DNA of 64,000 nt from Amoebophrya sp. A120 (lineage: Eukaryota; Sar; Dinophyceae; Syndiniales; Amoebophryaceae), in the NCBI GenBank assembly GCA_905178155.1, contig CAJINV010000005.1:1576438-1640437 (forward strand), written 5' to 3'. Below are positions 18,373 to 29,695 of the stretch, piece after piece. The translations under genes were made by a program, and so were the position numbers. The notes beneath the pieces were generated by a model. That model made no database searches. It saw nothing but the letters and a program-made list of their open reading frames with translations, and had not been told where the DNA came from. The stretch's first letter is position 1; the number at the start of each line of letters is the position of its first letter.

Positions 18373-21300
18373 TCACATCAGCGAAGATCTGTTCTCGTAA
18401 GAGGAACCCAATCCTAACATTCCGGATCCCAATGGCCTCATCGAAGACCGGAAAGGCTCTTGCACCAGAGAAGCCCCGAGCGGCCGCTGCTGCCCAAAAG
18501 CGGATCCGTTGGCGCGCTGCTGATCTAGTGACACCATCGATGACAGCGTCCTACCTGCTGCGTCAGCATTTTGTTGTAGTAAAATCGAACCGGTACTATT
18601 CATCGCCCGCTGCTGATCCAGCGGCATCATCGAGCCTCCGTTTCTAAACCGTTGCTGATCTAAAGACGCGGTTGAGGACATTCCTACTTGTTGCGCCGCA
18701 ACACCAGCCCCTATAGACCCTTCTTCCCGGATGGACGACAGCGCCCGCTGCATTCTCGGCGCGGAGGCGTTCAAAATGACAGGCGCGCCGGCGGCCACGT
18801 TGTTTGCTGTCGCGGCGGTCGACGAGTAGGGATCGTGGTCTAGGGGGTAGTCTTCCATGGAGCCCGGTAAACCACCACGAACCGCTGCTTGTTCGCGCAG
18901 GCCCAGAGACCCCATCTCCGATGCGTAAAGAGATGAGGGAAGCGAAGCGTCGCTCGCAGGCGGAATGTTACTGTACATATGTGCACCAGAACCAGGTCTA
19001 CTGCTGCTACTGCTTGACGCGACAAAGGATGAGCCGCGTCCCTCCGCTTGTCTTACCAACTGCTCCGGTGCAGTGTAGATCATGGACGCCTGGTGCTCCC
19101 CATCGGAAAATCGCACACTGGTCCCGCCGTAGTAAACGCTCGAGCTCCCTTGCGCCTCTTCATTCTGACTGCGCAGAATCCCAACTTGCTGCTCCTGGTG
19201 CTCTTGTTGGGAATTCGGAGTAGTTCCGCCACGGCTGGAAGAAGAAGGTCGAGCAGCAGGGTTACTTCCTTCGCTGGCTCCCGACCACGGGTAGTAGCTT
19301 GACGCCGCGGCTGCGTGCTGCATGGACGGCATGGAGCGGTCACTCACGTTCGATGCCTTCGGATCTTCAAACACAGAGCTAGGCCGGAAGTAAAGCGAGC
19401 CGCCATGTTGATCTTCCTGCTGCTGCCCACTATCCCGCCCAAAGTACACTGACGTCCCAGCCTGCCCTCCGATTTGCTCCTCGAATAAATCTTGATTGTC
19501 AACGCGAGAGGTGGAACCTCGAATCACTACGGAATTCTTGTTTATTCCAGCACTCGACGCACTACTAGCAGGAAAGTTCATCGACCCACCCGGCGGCGGC
19601 ATTTCGTTCCCGCTTCCCGGGAGCATTTGTTGCTGTTGACTACCCCGCGAGAAAGGGAGCTGCTGCATACTGGAGTTCTCCGGTAGGATCACTTGCGAGC
19701 CGGAGCTGTAGGAGGATGGCTCTGGAGGTTGTGCAAGAACTTGTGACCCGCCTCCTGCCCTAGACGACCCAGACGATCTCGAGGCTCCTAGTTCCGAGCT
19801 GCGCGACTGCAGCCCGGTGCTGTTGTAGCTCGAGGGAAACTGCAGCAGGTTGATCGACGAGGAAGTCGAGGATCCAGCACCGCTGCGAGGCCCTTGCAGT
19901 GGTGCGTTTGGGTTCAGATTGGAACTCCGGAAGTAAAGCGACCCCGTACCGGAACTAGACGTCATGACACCAGCAGTTTCGGAAGACCCATAATACGATC
20001 GTGACGTCGGCGCCTGCTGCTGCGTCATCGACGACGTTCGCAGATGGACTGCGGAGCTCTGGCCGCTGCTCCTCTGCCCTGCAGTTCCCGCCGTCTCGCC
20101 CGATTGCAAAAAGACTTCCTGCGCCAAAGCAGAGGAGGTGACGTCGGAAGACGCAGGCGGCAGTTCCACGACGGATTGCCCGAACGGAAAAATGCCAGAC
20201 GCACCCTGCGCACGGGTTTCTCGTACTGACGGCTGTCCGAACACGACACTCGGCTGGCCGAACGCGACCGAGGGTTGATGCTGTCCTGCTCCAAACGCGA
20301 CCGAGTTGTTTTTTTGCCCGAACGCTGCTGCTGCAATGGACTGCTGCCCGCCTCCGCGAGTGGCGCCGGTTGAGGAGCCTGGCTGTTGTTCATCGAAGAA
20401 GTACGGCCCCCCAGATTGCCCGAACGGTACCGCCGCGGACACTTGCTGCTGTTGCGATCCGCCGCGATTATACACTACCGACGGCTGGCCAAAAGCGACA
20501 GAGGGAGGGGATTGTTGGGCGGTCGTCGTTGAGCCCGGACGAGAACCGGAAGAGGAAGTAGTTCTTGGTGCCGCTACAACCACTTCTGGTGATGGAACCA
20601 CAGTCGGCTTGCCAAAAGCGACGCTCTGCTGCTGACTCGAGCGCGAGGGTCTGCCGCCGATGATCACGCCGGAAGTGGAGCCGGCTGTTGAATAGTAGGG
20701 GTCCTGCAACGAACTTCATCTTTCAAAAAAAAAACCCAATGCTGCTCGAGTGTTTCTAATTGATTTTTTTTCACACGCTAGTGGCTCGATGAGTGCTGGG
20801 CGGAACGGTACGGACCTAGTAGAGGCGACACCGTCACGACCGGAAGATAAAGCTGGCGTCACAAGTGGACAGAGTAAGAACATGAACACAGACATCAATA
20901 CAAAGTAAGTACCCTGCGTAGCGTCAGGCGCAAGCGTCGGCTCTCCTCCTGGATTGAGCGAAGACGGAAGCGCCTCTAGCGCAAAGCAACCGCCCTTGGG
21001 AAAAAGCTCGCGCAGCGTGTGCGCCCGGTGCTCTGGGTCGTTGCCTGATCATGTCGAAAACGTCGTGGAGAACGAGAAGATGACGAATGCTATAGAAACA
21101 GAACATAATCAAAGTCATAGACAGCCAATTAATAAAGAAGACCACGTAGCGCCATGCCTTGTCCATAATTGGGACGATTTCATCACCTACTTACCTATTT
21201 TCTAGTACTTCGGGTTCAATACATCAAACTCAATTACAATCAAACTTACCAAGCCGGAACATGGTGGTTTCCTTGTCGTCGAACCTTCTTTCTAGGAACC

Positions 21301-22955
21301 AAGTGCGGCACTGCGAGTTGCTGAACGGTCCCCGAAACGCGCCCTTGACCATGAACGAAAACCGCGGCCAGGCAAAGACCGAGGCGAACCACCCGCTTGC
21401 GCCCTGGGGCCGAAACTTCGTTTCCAGGTACACCAAATTGTGCCGCTTCACGGCGATCGTCCCGCGGTTCGGGAGGTGTCCAATGTTCCACCCGTTCTCT
21501 TCGGCGCGCAGACTGCACTCCGCCAGTTCGCCCTCGGCGAGGATAGAGAGCAGGAAGTCGCACACTTCGAGACCTGCAAGATGGGAATTTCAGTGGGTTG
21601 AAGAAGAAGGATGGGCTCACGATCATGTCTACACGCCATCCTCGTGAACTCGGAAACAAAGACAGAGTCAGAAGTGATCTGAAGATGCTTATAAAAACTT
21701 CGGCTATGCCTATGATGTCGCTGGATATGTCCTACAACTATACTTTTACCGTCCGTTATCCTCAGCCGATTCTGGCCGCTCTCCCCGTAAAACCAGTCCC
21801 CCTCTATTCTGTACTCCGGCTTCCCAAGAGACAGCGCCGCTCCATCGTTGTTACTTCCGGGAGTTGCAGCAGTCTCCTCTCCCATAGGTGCGAGCTTCTC
21901 TCGAAGCCCCCCGTTTGCATCAATCTGCACCAGCTTGAAATCGCCCATAATTGCAAGCATCTGGCCCGGTTCCGGTGTCTTGTCAGCTGCGCCACCGGTC
22001 TGGTAATGATTGTGATTCATGATGATGAAATGGAGAGGACATGCAAATGCATATCGTTATGAGTTGTAGTTTCTTGCAAACCCACAAGGACAATATCAAG
22101 TGGAAGTACGCACCACTGCCGATTCATCAACAACAACATGATGTTCTCGGGCACAAATGAGTTGCAAGCACAGCCAACAACACAAGTACCTGTTCGTCGG
22201 GAGGTTGTTCGTGTTCTATCACAGTCGTGCTCTTTCTACTCCCAGGTTCTCCGACCATCTCCTGTTCCGGAGGTTTTGCCAACCGAAACACCTCGTCCCA
22301 CTGGGGCCACACGTCCTGGAGGCAGTAATCGCCCGCGGACAAGTCCGCGACCCGAATCATGGACTCGGGTTTCAGAACTTCCTGCTGGTAGTACAACACC
22401 GCGCACTCGTTCATGGTAAAAGGCCCCTGCTCGGGCTCGGAAACGCGATCCTGGACACGAAAGAACCTGTGAAACGGATCATATTCTTCATGATGTCCCA
22501 GGAGTACAATGTTATCTGCACCCACGATCGCAGCCACATATTGGACGACCTCTGCGTGGTCATCGTGCACGAAAGAAGACTTCAGCTTCACTACAGCAAA
22601 ACCGAGGAGATCGTGATCGATCCACGTGCTAGTACAACTTCTAATTGCTCCTACGATTTTGTCTTCACATGCACGTGGTTCAGGTCATACAACACAATCA
22701 ATGGTCGTCCTGATGCCGAAAAATTTTTTTCAAAAAATAGTACCAGCTATCCAGATGCACTTGCGTCTTCAGTCGTCCGCTATCTGGGTTCCAGTAGTGC
22801 GTGGCGGGAAAGAAGGGACCGTGCGCCGCTGGAGCGATGGGGGTGCTGTGCGGTATCTTCCCACGCCGCAGCCAGTGCTCCATTTTTCCAAAGGGCGCGG
22901 GCCCGTAGTAGCACCCATCCGGGGCCAGGTAGTACCAGGATTCCAGGGTCGTCAT
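18373..22955 (-). CDS. GYF-like domain protein with FG/Ser/Gln-rich tail
   Basis: Six exons are proposed: 22955-22761, about 22590-22190, 21999-21750, 21573-21250, 21044-20914 and 20703-18373. The borders at 22190/21999, 21750/21573 and 21250/21044 are GT-AG and keep the frame; the exon 1/2 border is uncertain. The start is the ATG at 22955. GYF_2-like segments occur three times: SWYYLAPDGCYYGPAPFGKM in exon 1, EPEQGPFTMNECAVLYYQQE in exon 2 and GAFRGPFSNSQCRTWF in exon 4. GYF domains bind proline-rich peptides. The last exon codes for about 776 low-complexity residues with repeated AFGQPSV-type FG motifs at its start and SLDQQR repeats near its end. FG repeats recall nucleoporins, but prion-like RNA-granule proteins also look like this. 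Expected role: a scaffold in nuclear or cytoplasmic assemblies. Function is inferred, not shown. Confidence 0.7.
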
Positions 22956-23564
22956 GTTGAGGCAGATCTTCCCTCTTGGTAAGTATCACGATGAACTCAT
23001 GGTCATGATGCAACGCGTGGGACGAAAAATACTTGTTACCAGGAAATGACGATGAGGCAGGTGCCTAAGTAGACCGTGGCGCTATGAAGAAAGTCGAATA
23101 GTTAGCAGTGTGCTTGCCTTTTACGACACACGAAAATGACGACAAGTAAAGAGCGTCGACCTGCTTCGCTCAGCATCTAAGTCGTACAACTCTGGGTCTG
23201 GTCTGCTGGGAGGTCGAACCAACTGCATGGAAATGCTCCTCTCGACCGCGTTTTTTCTGCTCTAGCACCGGCGTCCTCCTCTACTTCGAGGTCGACCAAG
23301 CGTCAACGCAGTCGTACAACCACGATCTGCCGCTACAACAAAGACGAGAAACTACAAAGCAACGATGACGCTAAGTTTCGAAGGAACAACACGAGGCGCT
23401 CGCTTCGTGCTAGAACATTTTGATTCCTGGCCCTCGCGAGGTCGGGTTTTTACTGAAGAATCAATCCTCGTCAGCTCGGTGTTCAAAACAAAAACCATGT
23501 CATATTGAAGGTGCGCAGCTGTCACCTCACCACTTCCTCCGGCTTCCAAGTCTTTCATCTTTCA
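22956..23564. other. intergenic, no gene seen
   Basis: One short minus-strand ORF (23352-23558) is present, but it has no supporting motif and no acceptor linking it to a neighbour. Confidence 0.4.
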
Positions 23565-26189
23565 TCACATGAAAAAGTTCGCAAATCTTTTCAGCGCCCC
23601 ATTGGATTTCACCTTCGTTCCCTGTTTCAGCGTTATTACGCTGGACGCCGGCGGAATGCCCTTCAAGCCGAAAGCGTTTTTGACCACCTGCCCGACCGAG
23701 TTCGCTGCGGAAGTAAGCATGTTAGAGGCGAACATTGACGGTCCTTGCAGTGCCAGTTCTCCGTGTCTCGGCACCGCATGCACCGTGTCCCACAAATCCT
23801 CTAGGTACCGCATAATTGTGTTGATATCGTTTCATATGCACTGCAAAAGTTAAAGTTGTACTTGTACGATCGCATATTATACCCTGCTACTGCTGAAGAG
23901 CAAGAGCTACGAGGAGCTGGCGGGTAGGTCTGCGCTACTAGCTGACTTCTAGTACTACGTATATTCTCTTGATGTAGTTTGAGTTTTCAGAGGAGATTCA
24001 TGCCTCATTTCTTGCAGATGCAGTTGCAGCCCATCTGGACATTAGTACAACAACGAAACTACGAACTTTTCCCAAATTTCATATCCAACGTGACATACCC
24101 ATTCTCATTATCCTCATACTTGACCGCCTTCGGCCTGGCGCGCGGTCCGGGCAAATAGGCGGGCTGGCCGTCCGGGAGCAAAACCGGCTTCGAGTTCCCG
24201 CCGAAAAAGCCGGTAGACAGCGTGTAGGCCGGTTCGAAGGACATGCCTCGCATGATCGCCTTCCCGGTGTCGGTGACGACATTCGTCTTATTTTTCCCTG
24301 CCGTGCTTCCCACCCCACCCTGCATGCTGTTGTTCAAGTAATTGCTGTCTTCGTTAACCCCGCCCTTCATTTGGGAAACGAAGTTTTCAAACAGAAACCG
24401 CTGGTAGGACTTCATCACGTCGGTCTCCGGTTTCTCTTGCTTCGACTGGATCGCGTACGCAAACTGCTGCAGCAACAGTTCCCGCAAGTTCCGGACTTCG
24501 TTCTGCAAACCGTTCCAGTACCCGTCGCGGGCACACTTCGGGATGGGGTAGGGGTCGTAACTGTACCCCCAAGACATCACCCTCCGCTCCATGTCGGTCA
24601 GTTGATTGACAATCTTGTCGGAGAAGTATTGCTTGCCCGCTTTCGACGGTAACGCGGTCGGGTCGCGCATCGAGATCAAGTGCCACTTCAAACCGACAAT
24701 GGCCTTGCGAACCTGGTAGGGTAGTCGAGTTTATTTGGTGGTTATGGTTCCCTTTACGTAGTTGGGGGCACGAAACAGGTGCAGGAAGTAGAAAAAAACA
24801 ATAGCAAGAGCTTCAACTTTTCCATTAATTTGCCACCAGGCGAACACACGACAAGGTCAAGGACTAGGAACCACAACCACATACAAATAACATACCAAAT
24901 ATAGCCGCCGGGGCGGAGGTAGTGAGGTCGTGGGCGTTTTCTTGCCGGTTATCGCCTTGGCCGCGGCTTTGCTTTTTCTGGGCTCGCGATACCGCCGCGA
25001 GTAACGTTAGGCCGCACGGTATGGCGGCCGCTTGATAAACATCGCAAATTTTGGCAAATTCCCGAAATTCCTTTCCGAAGGCCAGCCCCCATGCTATGGG
25101 GCCGATCCGGGTGCCACGGGGGGCGCCCAAAAAGCGAAGGGAAATCGGGCCCATAGCATGCGGATTGGCTTTGCGCGTCTGGGGCGCTTTTTCTTTTTCG
25201 CGTTTTTATTTTTCACGCCGGCGCCTTTTGCAAAGCTTCCCAGGCTCTGAAACCGGCGAAAAGGCGGCCGCCTTCGCGGCCGCCCAAAATGCTCCGAAAT
25301 CGCGGCCGTGCCATGCTGTTTCGCTGTTCTGATTTTGGGCGCGTTTTTTGCGCGCCTCTTTTTGGGCGCCCCAAATCGCCAGAAACTAAGGCGGCGGGCG
25401 CCTCAGAAGGGCGCCCCTTTTGCCGGCTCCCCTGCGTCGTTTTATCGAGTGCGAATCGATAGCTTTCGACCGGGCTTGTTTGACGGCAACGCCCCGCCCG
25501 CTTGATAATTGCAAATTTTTTATGTGCAAAAACACTTCCGGCCGCTTGAAAACTGCCGGTCGTTTTTCAGGGTAGATGGCAAAAAAACTCCCCGGCTAGA
25601 ACCGTTCGGTGACCTCTCTACATATTATGACAAACACGAGGACCCGCTGCTTCCTCTCTCCTCCTTGATGATGTACGTAAGTACTTACCTTCCACATGAC
25701 CAGCGGATCGCAGCTGTCTGTGATGATGTCCTTGTGCCACGTTAGCAAATTCAACTTATCGTTGGGCTGCGTGATCGTTTTCCCCGCGCCGGGTGCGGGC
25801 CCCCGGGTCGGCATGGTGAACTTGAGCCGCTCCATCGTTTTCCGGGCCTGCCCCAAGTTAGTGTCCGCTTCTTGCAGGGGGCCTTCGCTTTTGGGCGTGG
25901 TGGCCGGTTTCGGCGGCTGGGCCGGCGGCCCGTCGTTTCCGGCCCCATCGTCCACGATGTCGTCCTGAAAAGCGCCTTGCGTGTTCGCGGGCGGGAAAAT
26001 CCCGCGGTCGGAACCGGTGTCGCCCCCGGGGAGTGTATCGTAAAAGCCGAAGGGAGGACGCGGGTTTAGTCCGGTGGCAATGAACGAGGTGACCGAGTAG
26101 GGACGACGGTTGTTGGTGTGATGGTGGTCGTAGCACAGTGGGTCATGAAGATGATGATGCTCTGGAACTACCAGCATGGGTCCTAACAT
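23565..26189 (-). CDS. unrecognised 3-exon protein
   Basis: Exons of about 26189-25689, 24712-24081 and 23823-23565 give about 460 residues. The first border is clean GT-AG (tggaag|gtaagt, ccag|gttcgc) and fuses CDPLVMWK to VRKAIVGLKWHL. The second is non-canonical: both sides carry GATAT, and joining one copy gives VTLDINTIMRYLEDLWD in frame. The start codon is a guess; an upstream exon is possible. The first exon is Pro/Gly-rich; the middle part is helical with charged residues (ERRVMSWGYSYDPYPIPKC). The end has SVGQVVKNAFGLKG. No signal peptide, membrane segment or known domain is visible. The first intron (976 bp) holds a GC-rich palindromic element. Confidence 0.6.
23824..24080 (-). repeat. 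non-canonical intron, introner-like
   Basis: Intron of the unrecognised 3-exon gene, flanked by GATAT on both sides. Its coding-strand 3' end, ACTTTTGCAGTGCATA, matches the ends of family B introners (ACTTTTGCAATGCATA). The 5' end is only weakly complementary. Confidence 0.45.
24960..25520. repeat. GC-rich palindromic element inside an intron
   Basis: A GC-rich stretch within an otherwise AT-rich intron. It contains a perfect hairpin at 25263-25284 (GGCGGCCG arms), an inverted repeat of about 17 bp (25089-25106 against 25144-25160, around CATAGCATG), and repeated GGGCGCCC/GCGCGC motifs. Similar short sequences lie at both ends (CCGCTTGATAA near 25027, CCGCTTGATAATTGC near 25498). It may be a non-autonomous mobile element. 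Confidence 0.5.
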
Positions 26190-26929
26190 GGTTAGGGCGG
26201 AGATGACGAGTTGTTTCTTTTGGCTTGTTTCTGTTCTGACGCATCTTCTATCCAAAAAGAGAAACAACTCACTTTGACTTGCGCCGCAAGGAGAACAAAT
26301 CAACCAAAGCTAGGCTGCGGGCTAAATGAGTGAAAAGCATGCAGCGAGGCCTTGCCGATGCCGCAGCTTTTTGTTGGCAACATCGTGCGTCGATGACCTC
26401 CAAAAATACACCACATAATTCTTCCACTTCGACATCGACTTCCTAGGGAGGTAACGAAAGACAAACAACTATTCCGACGAAGCACGATCTGAACGAGTCA
26501 CGGTCGACCACCGCGACTGGCAACGATTCATCTGCTTCTTCGATCATGTACTCGCGAAAGTAGACACCATCACGATGATCCATCAAAAATATACGAATCA
26601 CGAGCTTTCGCGACAACGAAAACGATAATGCCTCCCCGCCTCGCCCAGCAGGAAAAGTATATAAATTGTAATTGCTCACTATCGATTCTGTGACATATAT
26701 GTGCCGTTGGTTTTCAGTAGCTGGCTGCGATGAGCCAGAACCTGCACTGCGCCCGCTGCGTGCACTTCTAATTTTTTCGATAACAAAATGAACTCGTAGT
26801 ACTAGCTACAGGTCGGAGGTTGCGGGTACGCAATTTCCAAAGAAAAGTGGCGAACCAATACCAATTACACCCAGCTGCACATTCGTTCACATTGACTTTC
26901 TCAGTTGACGTTCTTCTTGAAAAACAACA
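26190..26929. other. intergenic spacer
   Basis: Only short ORFs without motifs. It lies between the thioredoxin stop and the presumed start of the 3-exon gene; part may belong to an unseen 5' exon of that gene. Confidence 0.4.
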
Positions 26930-28136
26930 TCACCCCTCACTGTGCTCCTCCAGCTTCGACTTGAGCAGCGGTACATTCGCGCCTTGGATCCGGTCCAGTT
27001 CCATCTGTGTCTTGCCGTCTTGCAGCACAAAGGTATGAAATTCACAAATCTTGACCTGGGTCTGGGACTCGTCATGCTTGCGCTTGGTTGTCTCACGACA
27101 GGACTTCTGCTCTGCTATAACTGTATCGCAGAGAGTGTGTCAGCCCGATCTTGAAAAATTTCGTAAACTCAATGTGCTTGGAGAGATACTCGTAGGTACG
27201 TTACGAACATTACAACTTTCCAGACTCCCAGACACATAATTTGCGAAAATGCGTAGAAGGTCGGCACCGCTGAAATGCGCATCTTCACCGCGAGCTCTTC
27301 GTTGCTATCCAGGTCGATCTTCAAAATTTTGTACTTCTCACCCAGCTGTTCCACATCGGGGGCGACGCGCTGGCAGGGGCCGCACCACGCAGCGGTGAAG
27401 TAGGATACAATCACTGACTGGGCGGTATCCAGTGGTACCAATTTCTCGTAATAGTCCACGCGCAAGAAAAGTTGCAGACCTTCTTGCACCATGACACAGT
27501 TTTTCTGCTACTTCCCTCGCCTGCTCGTCAGCATTTTTACACTTGCAAATGACTTGATACAGGATGCCAGATCAATTTGGATTTCTATACTTCATTTGCC
27601 ATTTCTCGTGCCGCGGTCATCGTCATGCATTAGCATTTACATTTTCTACTTCATCTTGTTCGTCATGTACATGCAGTACGTGAAATTTGCGTTTCTTAAT
27701 TAGAATTCTCCTTCACCTGCTTCTCGTAGTCCGCCGTCCCATTTACCTTCAGTGTGGCAAAAGATCTTTTCCATCCGGCGGCAGATGAGCTGATAGATCT
27801 AGAAAGCAAATTCTTGCCCGAGGTCCAAAACCCGCACCCGAAGACGAAGTGTGGCGCTGCTGCCGTTGTAGACGCCACTCCTGAAGTAGAAGTTGTCGCC
27901 GGTTTCCGTTTGGCGGCTAATGGTAATGAGGTAGATGTGTGGGAGAACAAGTTGTTGCGAGAAGTCATGGCATTGACACTGGAATAGTTTCGAAGGACTG
28001 TAAAACTTTTCAGATCGGCAGGAAAACGAGCACCAGGCGACCCAAACTGGCGCGCCTTCCATGACGACCGCAGGCCCGACGGGCCGCGACAAGAGCGCAC
28101 GGCGACGTTTTGACTTGCAGTTCGCAACGGCAACAT
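26930..28136 (-). CDS. thioredoxin, probably mitochondrial
   Basis: Three exons, about 28136-27723, 27444-27250 and 27031-26930, give about 236 residues. Exon 1 begins with an Arg/Ser-rich, acid-poor leader of about 115 residues, typical of a mitochondrial or plastid presequence. The domain starts at ATLKVNGTADYEK and contains the redox site WCGPC and the cis-proline motif AVPTF; it ends ANVPLLKSKLEEHSEG. It would reduce protein disulfides. Both introns lack GT-AG. At the first, TACGAGAA occurs on both sides; joining one copy gives ADYEKLVPLDTAQSVIV, the expected start of the thioredoxin fold. At the second, a shared TTT lets VPTFYAF join VLQDGKTQ. An alternative ATG at 27492 lies inside the first intron by this model. 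Family certain, localisation inferred. Confidence 0.88.
27032..27249 (-). repeat. introner, degenerate family A
   Basis: Second intron of the thioredoxin gene. Both ends read inward as CAAAT, a few bases, then CTGGG-TCTGG-like sequence, matching degenerately the family A terminal repeat. TCATGCTTG and TTGTAATG lie just inside, as in the other families. Confidence 0.55.
27445..27722 (-). repeat. non-canonical intron flanked by direct repeats
   Basis: First intron of the thioredoxin gene. TTCTCGTA occurs at 27443-27450 and 27721-27728. No GT-AG pair fits the frame that restores the fold. Terminal inverted repeats are weak or absent. Confidence 0.55.
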
Positions 28137-28569
28137 TTTATTTTGCTCTCGTGCTTGTTTGCGCGCTACAAAATAGGGCTACTAGGAAGATCTTTTTGTT
28201 GCTATGACAGAAGTTGTGGAGTGTGATCGGTTGTTGGAGGAGTGCTTGCTCTCGCATTGACTCTACGTCTGCTGGTACTGCACCGACCTGCACTGCGAAT
28301 CAATGGAGTCGAGCATTTCTTACCAGCCAAAATTCGGCTTGCTTGCAGTGGCTAGAAGAAGGATCGCACTGGAGCAGCAGAACGAGAAAAGTAGAACGCA
28401 GGGCGAGATCTTTATAATGCCAAACAAGTGCTCCAATTCAATTATTTATATTTTCACCAGATGGAAGTTTCTGCCTCATCAAAAAACAAATGCAATATAA
28501 AAGGATCATGGCCATCATCAAATTTGAAGCAAGAGCAACTCAGTCTCGTGCAGAGGAACAGCATCTTGT

Positions 28570-29695
28570 TCACAACAACTTCTTGATGTCTCGTTTCCTT
28601 CCCGCGGCGGCCTTGCGAAATGAAACCACCTTGCTTTGATTGATTTATCGAAACAGAAACGAAACCCAGACGTACTTTTGTACTGCCCCTTCTGGTGTCT
28701 CCTGTGTCACGAAATCTTTTCTGCCGTCGTGCTGCAATGTAATCGACGCCGGCTGTGATGTTGCATGCAGCTTCGCGACGCTCGCCTTCGCCAACGCCAC
28801 CTCATTCGCTAAATTACTTGTTACATCAACAACACTTTCAATCCTGATAAGTGTTACTGAATAAAGCTGCAGTCTTCTCCAAATTTAGATCTACGTTAGT
28901 GCCTCCGATCTGCGTACTGTTGTAAAATTTCTTCGAAAAAACAAACCAGATGACGGGGCATGAAGAGAACAAACGCATCAAACGAGCTTGTTCCAGTTGA
29001 TAGTGAAGCGGACGCTGTGGACACAAACACTCTTATCGGGTGCTCCCATCGTCGGTATCCTTCAGCGTTTTGTGCAGGGCGGTAAGCTATACATTGTAAA
29101 TATGTGTCTGGGCCTCGATAGAACGGACTTTGTGATGCCGAATTGGTTCGCAGGTGGATGGAAGTCAGATTCAGATTCACGAATTTGGTCTCACTCTCAT
29201 GCGTTGAAAAAGAAAGATGCCTGCCAACAAGTGCCCGCGCCTTATTTCCAAGCCCAGATCGATAATTTGCAATGCATATGATCTGGGCGATGTCGTTCCC
29301 CACATTCTGCATGTAGCCCATGTAGGTTTTGTAGGACGCGAAGTAGGCGTCCTTAGGGGTCTGAGGAAAGCCCGTCTCGTCCTCTTGCCCAATGCGCGCT
29401 TTGATGGTCATCGCTGCGGCGTTCATCTGTAGTGTTGGAAATCAATGTTGTAACTTGCTGCAATATGAAATCACATGCTCTGATGAACATGGTCTAGATC
29501 GAGTTGTACGCGTACTGCGTGATGAATATCGAGATTGATACAAAAAGAACTACTCAATCATGCACTTCTTACCATAGCCTGCAGCGCGGGAAGCGAGTTG
29601 GTCTGCGTGGTCTGTGCCAGGACCACGGTGGAGAACGGTGCGCACAGCAGAGCCAGAAGCAGCAGCATCGGCCGCGACTGCAGAAGCAGCTTCAT
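28570..29695 (-). CDS. small secreted protein, exon structure partly unclear
   Basis: Exon 1 (29695-29573) starts with ATG and codes for a strong signal peptide (KLLLQSRPMLLLLALLCAPF, cleavage likely near VLAQ), then a clean donor (atg|gtaaga). Exon 2 (29426 to about 29275) follows an acag acceptor and reads NAAAMTIKARIGQEDETGF to GNDIAQI. An introner follows (29091-29280). Downstream are plausible coding pieces TALHKTLKDTDDGS (about 29045-29085), GGTNVDLNLEKTAALFS (near 28865-28915) and VVDVTSNLANEVALAKAS (28690-28835). A last piece, KVVSFRKAAAGRKRDIKKLL, ends at TGA 28570, possibly after a 42-nt GT-AG intron. How the middle pieces join is unresolved. The product would enter the secretory pathway; the family is not recognised. 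Confidence 0.55.
29091..29280 (-). repeat. introner, family A variant
   Basis: Lies between coding segments of the secreted-protein gene. The left end (ATTGTAAATATGTGTCTGGG) and the complement of the right end (ATTGCAAATTATCGATCTGG) are similar. The motif TTTGTGATGC lies just inside the left end, as in other introners. Confidence 0.6.

Noticed and set aside
23195-23235. tRNA B-box-like sequence (complement of GGTCGAACC)
   Set aside because: No matching A-box or cloverleaf could be drawn around it.
23352-23558. 68-residue minus ORF
   Set aside because: No conserved motif; the upstream exon of the 3-exon gene already ends in a stop at 23565, and no splice site joins it.
26443-26679. 78-residue minus ORF between thioredoxin and the 3-exon gene
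   Set aside because: Starts at a non-ATG codon, has no motif and no acceptor/donor linking it to a neighbour; kept as intergenic.
27169-27492. a separate 107-residue thioredoxin starting at ATG 27492
   Set aside because: The first residues (VQEGLQLFLRVDYY) are not thioredoxin-like and the last 22 are intron; joining to the exons at 28136-27723 and 27031-26930 restores the fold completely.
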